Shown here in pieces: positions 13,101-25,600 of a DNA stretch of 64,000 nt. The translations under genes were made by a program, and so were the position numbers. The DNA is from Girardinichthys multiradiatus. Taxonomy: Eukaryota > Chordata > Actinopteri > Cyprinodontiformes > Goodeidae. Each line of letters begins with the position of its first letter. The stretch's first letter is position 1. The stretch spans positions 1,673,001 to 1,737,000 of the forward strand of contig NC_061805.1 in NCBI RefSeq assembly GCF_021462225.1, written 5' to 3'. Below the pieces are notes generated by a model. It was not told the DNA's origin. It searched no databases and saw nothing but the letters and a program-made list of their open reading frames with translations.

Positions 13101-15863
13101 TTCATTGGCAACATGCCTGCCAACCCCGTCAAGGTAAGGTGTAAGGAGAACATCCTGCTTTTATGGGGGAGAAATGTCTGTTATTCTGGAAATGATAGTA
13201 AAAAATGACATGCAAATAAAACATGGAGCTTAAGAAGCCAGTCTGTTATCTTCATTATGTTCATTCATTCATTTATTATGGCTGTGAAATTCTTTCCTTA
13301 GAACATCGGTCTGGTTTTACAGAATCATTTTAGGCTTTCAAAATTAAAGTTTATTTTAAAATGCAACAGTAACAAGCTCTCAATCTTGTAATCAGTTCAA
13401 ATAATTTCCACACACAAATAGAGAGGAAGGATTGCCAGCTTCATTGTGCTTTGAAAATGTTTCTGCTTGTTTTTAATACATAATGTATGAAGATTATAGA
13501 TTGAAGTTTTTATGCATTTTATGGCTGCTGAACTCTTCTGTGAAATATATGTTAAGAGTTTTGGTCCAAGATTTGCTGCAAAGCAGTCCCTACTTACTTT
13601 GTCTCGTATTTCTGAAATAGTCAGTGAGTTTGAAAAACTGATGTCAGATTTTATGTTGCGTTTCATCTGAAGCTGCTGTGAGTCTGTGTGAAACTGTGAG
13701 CTTTCCTTTCAGGTGGCCTGTGGAACCATGCTGAGAGGACCGGATCTGCTCGCCAACCTCCGAGACGCTGCAGGTCCGGTAACACAAATCAGCTCCCAAC
13801 TGGACAGTTGTGTGGTCAAAGCTTTACCCTGAAACAGGTGCTGATGGGTCAAAGGGTGCATCATCTTGTCAGACACTTTACTGTAAATACAGCACTTTGG
13901 TACAGTTTAGAAAAAACCCTCAGATGTAGTTCTAGTGTGCAGACACTAGAGGGTAGTGGTCAGCTTTGTGTGCAGAGCATCTTGTGGAAAAACCGAGCAG
14001 ACAGTGGCTCTTAGTGGCTGTAAACATTACACTGCTGTATAAAATGGGTAAAGGTTTCAGTAGTTCAAGTAATAGTCTACTTATCGAAGTTTAACAGTTT
14101 ACACGAAAAGATTTAGAGCACAAAAAAACAAGTGAAATGAAATAAAAATGCAAATGAGTATCATAATGCAGTGTCTGACAGAGCTACATGTTTACTAACT
14201 GATGCATTCCAACCTGCAGGGATCGTGTACAACTCGACCGGACTCCTGACTTGTTTTGACCTGTACAATCTCTATGTGGAGTGTGCTGATCCTACTGGAT
14301 GTGGACAGGGCTTTGACAGCCTGGCCTGGGACTACCAGGTACACCAGAGTCCACTGACCCAGCAGGGCACCATTGAACCAAACTCTGGGGTTGGTGGGGA
14401 AATATCAGAAGTAGGAGATGTGGAACCAATTGCTTTACTTCGATGTTGGCCAGATGTGTGGCTTTCCTGTGCAGCTCAGTGTAGCAGAGTGTGGTGTGAA
14501 TTGATTCAGTGACCATTCTGTTTAACTAGCCAGTCATTCACATACATCCAAGTTGGATCACAGGCGTGAAATAATGCAGTGAAGTCCAGTGACTACTAAT
14601 TGGTATGACCCGCAGAAGTCAAATTCTAGCATACAAATTAACTGGATGTCTGAAAAAGGAAAGTAGGAAATTTATCTAAAGAATTTGGTTCCTCTGCAGT
14701 CTGGAAAAGTCAGGACGAGTATGGAAATAATTTTCCAGATCTGGATAAGTATGTAAAAAATAAGGGTTAAAAAAAGTTATTTTCTGGAATGTTTGTGTTG
14801 CATTTATTTTTTACATTCATCCATCGAGTTTAAAAAAAATATATTTTTAAATTGTCAAAGACTGGACTGAGAGCTCTAGAGTATAGGTCTGGAATAATAT
14901 AGAATGTTGATGTTTAGGGAAACTTGTAGCAACCCTGTTTTAAAAGGAAAACTGGTGAAGTTTACACATCTTGTTCTGTGTGCTTGGAGTGGCCCGATGT
15001 TCCCACACAGACCACAATAATACTACAGTTTATGAAGACAAATAAAGGGCAGATGTCTGTGCATTCAGTGAACACACTGATCTAACATTGACAAGCCTGC
15101 TTCTGTCACAATAAGTTAACAGTGTTGGAAATATCTCATTGCCTTATCTCCGAAAAGACCCACTTCCTGCTTTTGTGAATCTGCAGGCATGCACAGAGGT
15201 CGAGCTGTGTTTTGAGACTAACAATGTGACGGACATGTTTCCTCCGATGGCCTTCACTGAGAAGGACCGTGAGGTCTACTGCTCCAAGCGCTGGGCTGTG
15301 GTTCCAAGACCAGGCTGGCTTAAAGTCCAGTTCTGGGGTGAAGGTAAGTTTCAAATACTCCTGGACCCCCCCACACCCCCTGTAACTACTGGTGTGGGGT
15401 TGCAGTACTGTATCTTTTAATGAACTCTTGTGTGCAGCCCTCTCTACAGCGAGCAACATCATTTTCTCCAACGGGGACCTGGACCCATGGGCCAATGGAG
15501 GGGTGAGTATATGACTCAAACAGCAAACCTTCAGTGAACCCTCACAAAAGATTTAACCAACTCTCCAATGTTCAGGTGCGCAAGTCCCTGAGCTCATCGC
15601 TGGTAGCGCTAAACATTTCAGGAGGGGCTCACCACCTGGACCTGAGGTACAGGCTGTCGGCTCCTCCGTTATCCCAAGCCTTGTTTTTTTGTCCTTTAAA
15701 TGTACAACATGAGACCAAATGTTTTTTTTCCCTCTTCTGCAGAGGATCTAATCAGGCTGATCCAGCGTCGGTCATCACTGCCAGAAAGACTGAAGCAGAG
15801 CTCATTGCACAGTGGGTGAAGATGGAACGGACTAGATTACAAAAATCAAAGAAGTTCATCTGA
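7188..15863 (+). CDS. dpp7: Dipeptidyl peptidase 2 (lysosomal serine peptidase, S28 family), 13 exons
   Basis: DPP2/DPP7 removes N-terminal dipeptides, preferably X-Pro or X-Ala, in lysosomes and vesicles. Coding exons: 7188-7271, 7522-7648, 7727-7866, 10039-10202, 11865-12000, 12753-12834, 12967-13133, 13713-13773, 14220-14338, 15187-15343, 15438-15502, 15576-15646 and 15743-15863. All have GT/AG borders and phases agree throughout, giving 497 residues (human 492). Residues 1-22 are a signal peptide. The nucleophile is Ser172 in GGSYGG. The Asp of NGDLDPW (428) and the His of GGAHHLDLR (453 or 454) complete the triad. The [14 protein letters not shown] block is typical of S28 peptidases. It converges on man1b1, as these two genes are neighbours in human. 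The intact frame, conserved residues and CLEAR site argue for a working gene. Confidence 0.96.
7867..10038 (+). other. dpp7 intron 3, no gene or clear element
   Basis: A 2.2-kb AT-rich intron. A 94-codon minus-strand open frame at 8082-8366 has no recognisable family and no splice context, so I treat it as chance. No complete transposon can be delimited. Confidence 0.6.
10919..11815 (+). mobile_element. Worn Tc1-like transposon in dpp7 intron 4
   Basis: About 0.9 kb of decayed Tc1-type sequence. The ends still resemble each other (GTGCTCTGCAAAT at left, the reverse of TTTTGCAGGGCACC at right). The interior matches, with many changes, the element at 56093-59848, for example in the GAGCTGCAGAGATCCAC region near 11426-11442. 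The transposase frame has many stops and an internal deletion, so this is an old insertion. Outer limits are approximate. Confidence 0.72.
12075..12480 (-). mobile_element. L2-type LINE fragment in dpp7 intron 5
   Basis: Read on the minus strand, 12082-12351 encodes a piece of LINE ORF2 after the reverse transcriptase core, including [20 protein letters not shown] and VTSRLDYCN. The same residues appear in the longer plus-strand copy at 22545-24056. It is truncated at both ends and non-functional. Confidence 0.8.
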
Positions 15864-16170
15864 CATTTTCTCAGTTGTTCAAGGAATTCAACAGATTACA
15901 AAAAAAAAAAGAGCATTTAAAGCATCTGTCTTGCACAATCTTCTTTCCCCTTAGCATTTGAATCAAATGAATCATAAATTAAAGACATCTGGTTCGATTC
16001 TATATTAAGATTTTTAGCTTCTTCCCTCCACTGATGCTTTAACGCAGTAAACATTTCCTGCAGTAGGAACACCTTAACTGAAGAGACAGATCAAGTGGAG
16101 ATTATCTCATATTTATCATTTGCTGTTATTAAAATGTTTTCCAGCTGATGCATTGTGATGTAGTTTTGCT

Positions 16171-16197
16171 AATAAATGCATACGGCTGAGAAATAAA
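16171..16197 (+). terminator. dpp7 poly(A) signals
   Basis: Two AATAAA hexamers (16171-16176 and 16192-16197) lie 308-334 bp after the dpp7 stop codon and are the likely 3' processing signals. This gives a 3' UTR of about 350 bp. Confidence 0.6.
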
Positions 16198-16622
16198 GCA
16201 GATTTTGTTTAATTCAAACCACCCAGTGTTCAATGTTTTCCCCCTGCACTGCTGTTACGTTTCACACAATCAAAGCACACATGGTATGCCGATATGACCT
16301 GCTGTTAGGAGAAAATAAACACCTAACCTTCTTTACTGTTCAGAAATGAGTCATGCAATATTTTACATGTAGGTCCATGATTGCCTGAACCTTTGGCCTA
16401 CCAAGGTCTTAATGACACTGCTTTACCAGACCATTGAGCTGGACATTTCAGAAGGCCCTGAAACATACTAGTAAGGGCCAATCATTTCTAACAAACCTGA
16501 TGCTTTGCAGTGGATTTTATTTGGGGGCATCAGGGTAAAAGGTTGAATACAAATAAAGACAAATCAGTTAATGAGTCAATGATTGACACACAATGACCTC
16601 AAAATCTGTTTCATATGAATAT

Positions 16623-19600
16623 TTTATTCAAGAGTAAAAAAAAACTCCAGCATGTATGGCAATACAATAACAGCTTATGCTTGGAAATATTTAAAGGGAA
16701 TTTTGTTTTTTACAGAACATTCAGACTTATTAAATGTTTATCAGCCCATAAATTAATGAGTGTGAAAAACAGTCTCAGTACTTTCAACACACTTGAAGTT
16801 ATTACTTTAAGTATGTGCCGCCCAGACTGCGGAGTCTTCTTGACAAGAACCGGAGCCAAACACAGCCAACATGTACCTAAGGTTTTTATTAGGAAGAAAA
16901 TGTATTACAAGCTTGTCAGTGAAAGGTGAGACTGGGTTCAAAAAGAATGGTAGTTAAACCAAACAGGAGATATTTTAGCCAATGCTAACCCTGACATTAT
17001 TACTCAGAAATCATTTCTAAGGAAACCTTTAGATAATTACAGGCCTGGACTCCTTCTCCTACAACATAAGGTAGAAGGTTTACTTCTACCAATCGTTACA
17101 GTGCTGCAGTCTGAGGGCTAGAAAAAGTTATGGCCATTTCACTTTTTTTGTGCCCTACTTATAGAACTTTATGTTTACACATCTTGCACCTAATTTCTGA
17201 TTTTCCTTATAAACATGGAAAAAAAGGAGGCGCTCAAGACTTTGGCACAGTATGGCTGGCGTTCGTACTTGGAGTCAACTCTGCCTAAGATCTGCCAAGG
17301 GTCACAGCAAATATTTCCACAGCAAAGCCACTTCTGTGCAGTGTGGACGTAGTGACCGCTCCATCTCAAGCACTGTGAGATCTGGCTCTAGCTGAAATAG
17401 AAAACCTTCTGGTGAAATCATTATCAAAAATGCTAAAAAATAGATTTTTCCCCAAGTGGCACTTTTGAAGAGAATAATGGCTTTTCATCATTTAAATCTC
17501 AAATAAAAATAAAAATCTAAATGAAGATTTCAATACATTTTCAGCACATCTTTGGCTCAAGAACTCTGCTGAAACACATCATTCAGGGAAAGGTCTGAGT
17601 TCTTGTAGGCAGGATTAACATCATGTAAACCTTAGAATGATTTGAGGACAATCATCACTGTTTATATCACTATTCTAAAGGAAAAAAATAGTCAATGGGC
17701 ATCACAATGACCACAGTGACGAGAGTGAGCTACATAAGCACATGTAAAAACAGTTTGAATGAACTGAATGTTGTCTGAGGCAAGATTAAAGGCACATGTG
17801 AGAACAACACAGAAGAAAAACACATGAAGTTCAGAAGAGTTTGGCCCCAGTCGAAATTCCAACTGTTGTTTAGGTCAGAAGGAGCATGTAGACCACTCCT
17901 CTTCCCTGCATATGAATAACTTCAAGAACACCAAAACTAAAAGAAATCCACAAAGATCACTACTAAACTTAAACAATTACCTTAAGTCAGTCAAATTTGA
18001 AATATTCACAAGAAATCAATATATTATTTTAACTTCATAGATCACATTTTCTCTGATAATAAAATGACACATGTACTCTTACTCTGCAAAATATACACAA
18101 ATATCCCGAACCGTTTCCACTTTGCCCTCAGGCAAGTTTTAGCTCGAGTTTGTTGGCTTACTCAGGGTGGCTTGTTACAGCTGGAAAATGACCATGATAG
18201 TGATAGTGACAGATGCTGCATTCATGTGAATGGGAAAGAAACAAAAAAGGACAGGAGGTCCAAGGGGTTTGGCAAAGACTCTGAGGAATGTTTGCACTGT
18301 GCAACACCAGCCAGAACTGCTCGCTCTGTATTGTGCAAAGTGTCTGAGATCCCTTTTATTTGCTGAACCACTTTATGCTGTTTTAATGCATCTGAATTCA
18401 GTCATAATGGAAGTGTTATAACAAGCCATCCACAGCAAGGCAGACGTACCAGGAGCAGCTGGCTACTCTGATAATATTTTATCTGCAGCAGTATCATCCT
18501 TCTCATACAGTAAATAAGACTCCTTTGTTTGGCTCATCCACAAACCACTGAAGTAAATTCATCTAAATTTGTCCTGTCTGTAATAAACAGGGCAACAATT
18601 TATAGAAGAGGTCAACCAAGCCACTGGCTGCTAAACAAAACCATCTTGGCCATTTTGTACTTTTACAGCTAAACTTGTTTTCTACATAACTTTTAAATCC
18701 GAAAAGAAGCGGTCGGTTGCAGAACGTTCCGTACGGATCCTGTAATTCAATTACATGGATAGAAAATAGAAATAGTTCATGGAATGGTATGAAATGGTAT
18801 TAGGTGGGGAGGAAATGGGGGTCCAAAGAGCAAAAAGGGTGAAGTGACCCACAGCCTTACCAAATACAAATACTTTTCAACAGACCGATTTGATTTCTCA
18901 TTTATTTAGCATCTGGACCTACTTGATGCTACTTGTCACTGATATCAGGAAAATATAAGGAATTAAATGCTGTTTATACATGTCTTCACAGTATTTATGT
19001 TGTATTACTTGCATTGCTCTTTAATTAAAAAAAAAAAAAATCCATTGGCTCAAGTACAGTGAAATATTCTGTATTTTCTATTAAATATTGATTTTAAACT
19101 TCACAATCTTCCAATAAAACGTGTTTGTGGTGTTGAACAGCCACATTTCCTGGAAGACATGAATGCTGCACGACTGTGTGCCCCGCCCCGTCAGGAAGCT
19201 CTGGGCTGATTTTTTTCAGGGGGCGTCTGAAAAATACCTCAGTCTAATGAAGTTACTCAGGATGAGAGCTGCTTGCTGTTATTCTGAGCGAAACCCAGAG
19301 GCAGGTTGTATGGTTGGTTTCTGTTCTGATGGAATGTGGAGACGAGTCTGCAGTCATTCACAACTGCAAAGATGATACTGGTTTCATTTCATAACAACAG
19401 ATGAAGGTCTAAAAACCTTCTTAGAAACAAAAAGTGGATGTTGCAAAACTTGACCAAGCAGCTCCAGCAACCTCATAGATCAACAGAGCAATTGGATTTC
19501 TCATTTATTTAGCATCTGGACCTGTGGATCTCCAGTCAATAAATAAAAACGGCTCAGCCATGAATATGACTTTTAAATTCCTACAATGTGTCAACTGTAT

Positions 19601-19698
19601 GAAGGAGCCTGTTTTCAGGGTCACTGTTCTGCTCACACAGACAGAGATGTTTCTGATGTCAAACCAACCCTGAGAAGTGTTCTGTGTCACAGTGACTA
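16623..19698 (-). other. Probable man1b1 3' UTR
   Basis: After the man1b1 stop at 19699-19701, reading leftward, there is no coding signal for about 3 kb. The furthest reasonable minus-strand AATAAA is at 16623-16628, close to but not overlapping the dpp7 poly(A) signals. A 29-bp sequence occurs twice here (18892-18920 and 19495-19523). The extent of the UTR is inferred; transcripts would be needed to fix it. Confidence 0.45.
18892..19523 (+). repeat. Exact 29-bp direct repeat pair in the man1b1 3' region
   Basis: Positions 18892-18920 and 19495-19523 are identical over 29 bases, starting GATTTCTCATTT and ending CATCTGGACCT, and are 603 bp apart. The flanking bases are only loosely similar. 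It is not a recognised transposon end. Confidence 0.85.
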
Positions 19699-22600
19699 TC
19701 ACTCAGTGGAAGGCCATATGGGCAGCGGGTGAGCCTCAGTGTTGAAGACGTACTTGTCAAGGCTGATAAGGTCGAGGTTCTCGGAGAAGAGCAGGTACAA
19801 ATATTTCAGGGTTTCACCCAGGAAGAAGCTCTCCATCTTGTCTCTGGGACTTGGATAATCCGGATCGCGCACGTTGTTGATGGACGTGTAGCCACCAGAG
19901 GAAACCTGAGGGCCGATAAACAGATTGACACTAGTTACAGAAGGTTTCAGCTAATGGATGGAAGGCACTAAAGCATTTAACAACATAATGTGTATATTCT
20001 GGTGTTAAGTTATAAACAGAGTGGACTAAAACAATAAGAACTCATCCTGACAGGGAACATAAAGAAAAAGAAATTGTAAATAGGTAAGGCTGAAGGTAAT
20101 GCTTCATCCTGTTAAACAGGTGTCTATTGAGATGAGACTGGTTAATACTTTAGGCTTTCAGCTGTTGTCTGTGATTTCTGTAGGGGAGGTGGCTTACAGC
20201 CTCACACTTCTGACCTGGAAATAACATGTTTAAAAAGATCAAAACAGGCTGGAAACAGTTTTCTCTGCCTGTTACTGTAACAACCTTTTCGTTAAATGAT
20301 GAGTGTGTTACGCTTCATTTATCTATCAGCATGTTTTTATGCATGAGGGAGCCATAGAGCCTGGGGCTTATGATAAATTCAATTTAATTTAATTTATATA
20401 GCGCCAATTAACAGGACGTCGTCTCAAAGCACTTTACAAAGCTACGTCATTGAATGCATCATCAACAATTAACTGTTTTAAAGTTACTTGTTTGGAGTTG
20501 TGAGAGTATAAACTAGACTGAATGAAGATACCTAGAGGGGAAGTTGGAGCCACACAGAGGAGCAAAACATTCTCTTCTTCTTTACTGAAACAAGCATCTG
20601 CAAAATTCTCCCTCTAAGACTGACCCATTTAGAGCTATAGTTGGTGTTTAACATAAAGATCATTTAGAAATAACTGCTCTTTGGATCTCCAGGGTTACAT
20701 TAAACTCCCTTTTGCTGGCCAAGTATTTTTTTTCCCACTCTCTTCATGAGATGCTGTCTTTAAGTGCCATTCCTTACGCTGCAACTCATGACAACTTCTT
20801 CCTATCAGGGACGTCAAACCCTGTCACATATGACTTGGTCTGACTCTAGCCCGTTTGAAATGATACTTAGTCCCATTTGATTTTCATTTCATCATACTAA
20901 CCTTGGTGTACTTGTTAAAATTCTGCAGAATCTCCCAGCCCCAGTCCTGGTATTTGGGATCCTTTGTGAACCTGTACAAATAGAAGAGACTCTCCACAGT
21001 TTCTGGTCGAAGAAGGTTGTGTCTGTCAGCAGGCTTTCAGAGAGAGAAAAACAGGACATGGACTTGAAAAAAAGACAGGTTAAAAGCAAAAAACAGAGGC
21101 ATGAAATCATTCTTGATTTTCTCTCTGTAATATCTGCAGAATTGTTTGATTTGCCTTCAGTTTGAATCTAATTTACTCCTTTCTTCTTTAATCGTCTTTT
21201 AGGTTCACTGACACCTCATAGCTGATAGCAAAGTGTTGAAATGACAAATCTGACAAGTGAAGAGTCATCAAACAGTTATTTTATTTCAGTAACTCAATTC
21301 ATAAAGTTTTTATACATGAATAACACACAGTGATATATTTTAAGCATTTATTTTTATTAATTATGATGGTAATGCCTTGCAGGTAATGAAATCTAAAATT
21401 CTGTTTCTCAGAATATAATATGACCAATAGAAAAGGATGCCGAAATGTTATGTTATACCTTCACATCAATGTCTCTGGTGCTGTCCTGGTGCATAATGAA
21501 GTGAACGATCTCAGGACTGAGGCCAGTCTCCATTTGGACGTACATCTGGTAGCAGGTCTGCATCAGCTCCTTGGCCAAATCCATGTGATCAGCCGGCAGT
21601 CCGTTGTGAGCACCAAGGGCCAAAGTGCCGGGCAGGAAACACACAAGATGATCCTTAACAGAAAAGAAATCACAGACAGTTCTGGTTAGTGACCACAGAA
21701 CAGGTAAAAGCAGCAGGAATTGTCCATACACTTAACTTGGAAAAGTAAAAAAAAAAAACATCTACCTATATTTAATTGTACTATTTAATTGAACTGTAAA
21801 CCTACTGAAGAGATACAATTCTGATCGGCAGTGCCTAGTGCTTTACACTAGAGGATCTTTGAGGATGAAACTAGGGTAGACTATAGGCAGAGTATCTTCT
21901 GCTTAGCTGTTCTACCTGTAGGTCTAATGATGGAACACTGCTTCCCTTCAGGCAGCTTCTCCAAATGCTGTAAAGAACCTCTGATGACCTATCAGGGTCA
22001 GTGGACCTTGATAGTCACATTGATGTAACCGTGCTTGGTTACTCAATGTAACCTATCCTATTTTAACCAAACTTCAGTGAAATAAGCCTAAAAAAGAAAT
22101 TGTTCCCTTGTAAAAAAAAAAAAAAAATCGATGTTCATTTTATTTAGTGCACGATATGTCTTTGTCAGCAACAAGATGTACTCAGTTATACTGCATTGCC
22201 AGATTCTCCATAGTAATAATAAAAGCAGTTAACTGTTACCATTTTAGGACTGAACTGTCCATGTGAAAGCTCCCCAACAAATACAAGGCCATTTGGTGAA
22301 GACTTCTGCAGCAAGTTCTTCTTTACACCCTCGATGGCCTGCAGATAGTCTTCCAAAAACCTGAAGATCACCAGGACCAAAGAAGAAGTACTCAGTAACA
22401 GCAGTATAATAATCAGTCGAACAACTGGGTGCCTCTTGTTTATGAAGCTTAGTTAAGAATGTAATCTGATAACAAATAAACTACATTAAATTGATCTCTG
22501 GTAATAAAGTAAAAAAAACCTTATTGTTATTTCTGACCAGGACATGTCATTTAAATCCCATAATAATTTCACCTCCAGAACATTGCCAGAATTAGAAATA

Positions 22601-25600
22601 TCCTGTCTAGGAGTGACACTGAAAAACTAGTCCATGCATTTGTTACTTCAAGGCTGGACTATTGTAATTCTTTACTATCAGGATGTCCACAAAATGCAGT
22701 TAAAAGCCTTCAGCTGATTCAAAATGCTGCAGCAAGAGTTCTGATGAAAATTAAAAAGAGAGATCATAATTCTCCTATTTTAGCTTCTCTTCATTGGCTC
22801 CCTGTTAAATCCAGAATAGAATTTTAAATTCTCCTCCTCACATATAAAGCCCTTAATGATCTAGCTCCATCATACATCAGAGATCTGATTGGTCCATATG
22901 TTCCTAACAGAGCACTTTGTTCTCAGACTGCAGGTTTACTGGTGGTTCCTAGAGTCTCTAGAAGTAGAATGGGAGGCAGATCCTTTAGTTATCAGGCTCC
23001 TCTCCTGTGGAACCAGCTCCCAGTTTTAGTCCGTGAGGCAGACACCCTGTCTACTTTTAAGGCTAGGCTTAAAACTTTCCTTTTTGATAAAGCTTATAGT
23101 TAGAGTGGCTTAGGTTATCCTGAGCTATCTCTGTAGTTATGCTGCTATAGGCTTAGGCTGCTGGAGGACATAATGACCACTTTCATTCTCTCTGGTACAT
23201 TCTCATACTACTCTCCAATTTTGCATTGTTTGCTGTTATTTCAGCCTTTAACTCTATGTTGTCTAGAAGCTACATCTGACCTGGCTCTGTGTTTAGTTGT
23301 GCCACATTCCTGGAGGAGGACATCAGCTAAGCTGCTGCTGCCAACAACTTGATGCTCACTTTATACAGATTATATACTTTATACAGACACACTTTGCCCT
23401 GTCTTTCAGTGTTTAACCCTTTCTCTCTCCTAGACATAGCTACTGACTGAACTTCTACTGTGACTAACTGTATGTTCCCTCTTTCATACTCTAGACTTGA
23501 AAATTGGCTCAGAGTTTATCTGCTTAGCTGTCTTTCTCTCCTAGATGAAGCCTCTAAAGGAACTACAACCATTAATGTTTCACCTTTCTTTCCATTAGAA
23601 AGTACACCTGGATCAGTGCCTCTGTGTTCTTTTTGTGTCTCTGCTCTGTTCGGTCAAACCCCCAGTCAGTTGTGGCAGATGGCCGCTCACACTGTGTCTG
23701 GTTCTGCTGGAGGTTTCTTCCTGTTAAAAGGGAGTTTTTCCTCTTCACTGATGCTACATTCATTCTTAGAATGAGGGATTGCTGCACAGTCAATGTCTAC
23801 TGTGTCTCTACATGCTCATCCAGGAGGAGGGAATGCTGCGGGTCACTGACTCGATGCAATCTGTTGTGTTTCCTTAGATAGAAAATGTTTTAACCAATTT
23901 GAATAATAAACTAATGTGACTGCACTGTTTGATAGTTAGGATTAATTGGGATGTTTGTACCTGAAATCTGTATGATTCGGTGGAACTGACTATATAAAGT
24001 ACCTTGAGACGACATGTGTCATGAATTGCCCCTAAATAAATAAAACTGAATTGAATTGAATTAAACATATATATATATATATAGTCAGATTCAATAAATT
24101 CAAATACTATTGAAATTGTATTTATTTTAGTAACTGAATTCACTGAGTCAACCACATTATCTAAATGAATTCCTGACAGACTGATGTTTTCACTCACTGG
24201 TTCTCCTTCTTGCCCCCTTGGATCCATTGCTTCAGCAGGTATTCATAGTAGCTGTCTGCTCTGGCTCCCAGTGTGTAGATGCCCTGATGGCTGAACTGTC
24301 CACTGTTAGTGTTGATGAACATAGGCACAAGACCATCCAGCTTGCCGTCCAGCTTGTGAACCTGGTTCATGACCTCAGCTACTGCAGCCTATAGAGAGGT
24401 CAGGCGAATTAAACTTTAGACATTGCTGTGACAGTCGTGGACCGTATCATCTGAGTTGTGGTACACTTTCAGAACTAAACATGGGATTTGGAATGTGAAG
24501 TTATCTTGGCTCCAGAAAACAGGCCACTGGTTTGAAGTAAATGCCAGCAGTTCTTGGAAGTCTATGCTTTGATACACATAGCTGCCACTAATCAGAAACA
24601 ATCTGAGGTAAAGACACATTTCTTTGGAACTGTCTAGATGAAATTCACACCAAACAGCTCGAGTAAATATAAAGAAACCACAACAATTTAGCTCATAGAT
24701 TATGTGGAATAAGTATTGAACACATGAAGAAAACGAAGCAATATCATATTATTATATTTGCAAAGGATGGATCGGACTAACATTACTAATACGTTTGAAG
24801 CTCTATGCTTTCAAACTGTCTTTCCCAATAATACATTTAACAAGCTGTATGAAACCTCATATTTTAGATCTTATGGACCAAGATACTAAAGCATCAGGAG
24901 ATTGATGAGGACATCTGAGGATGGAAAACAATGACAACAGCCAGAAGAATCTCCCAGAACCTTAAAGATTTGAATACTTATTCCCTGTTTTCTTCCACCT
25001 TTTCAACCAACAGCCCATAATTTAAGGACTATTTTGTTCTGATTTGATTACTTCACATCTGTTGATTATCTGCGTATGATCTGATGTTAATTTCATGCTG
25101 ATGGCTTCATTAGAAGTAAATTTACTGAGAAAAGGTGACAGGTTTAGTGCATGTGTTCCCTGCTGTACAAACATGGTTAGGTTCTGAAATTCTGGTTTGA
25201 TGTGCGTTACATTTTTCATGATTATCCACGCCATAAGCCTAATGAGTAACACAATCGACTTATATTACTTAAGTAAAAAAAAAAAAAAAAATCCATTTTT
25301 GGATTTTATGTGTATAGAAGTTAAAAGTTACAATCCGCTGCTGTTTAATGGTAAATATCTGAACAGCATAATGACACGTGTGTGTTGAAGCAGGCAGAGG
25401 AGAGTGTTAGTTACCTGGTACTGAGGTTCCTGGGTGAGCCGGCTGAGCTCCCTGAACTCCAGCTGAATGCTTGTAACTTCAGCTACAGTGCTGTCAGAGG
25501 TCCAGCGAGGGGGGTGGGCTGTGCCTTTACCGATGTTTACATCAGAGTAGGGAATCTTGGACTGTGTGTTAAAGGCTGGCATCAGCCTGGAGCCAATGTC

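Noticed and set aside
19729..19971. Plus-strand open frame over the last man1b1 exon
   Set aside because: It is antisense to a coding exon whose minus-strand frame gives the conserved mannosidase C-terminus.
23460..23881. Overlapping plus-strand frames of 104 and 85 codons
   Set aside because: They lie in the 3' UTR of the L2-type LINE, recognised by its GGAGGTTTCTTCCTG wording.
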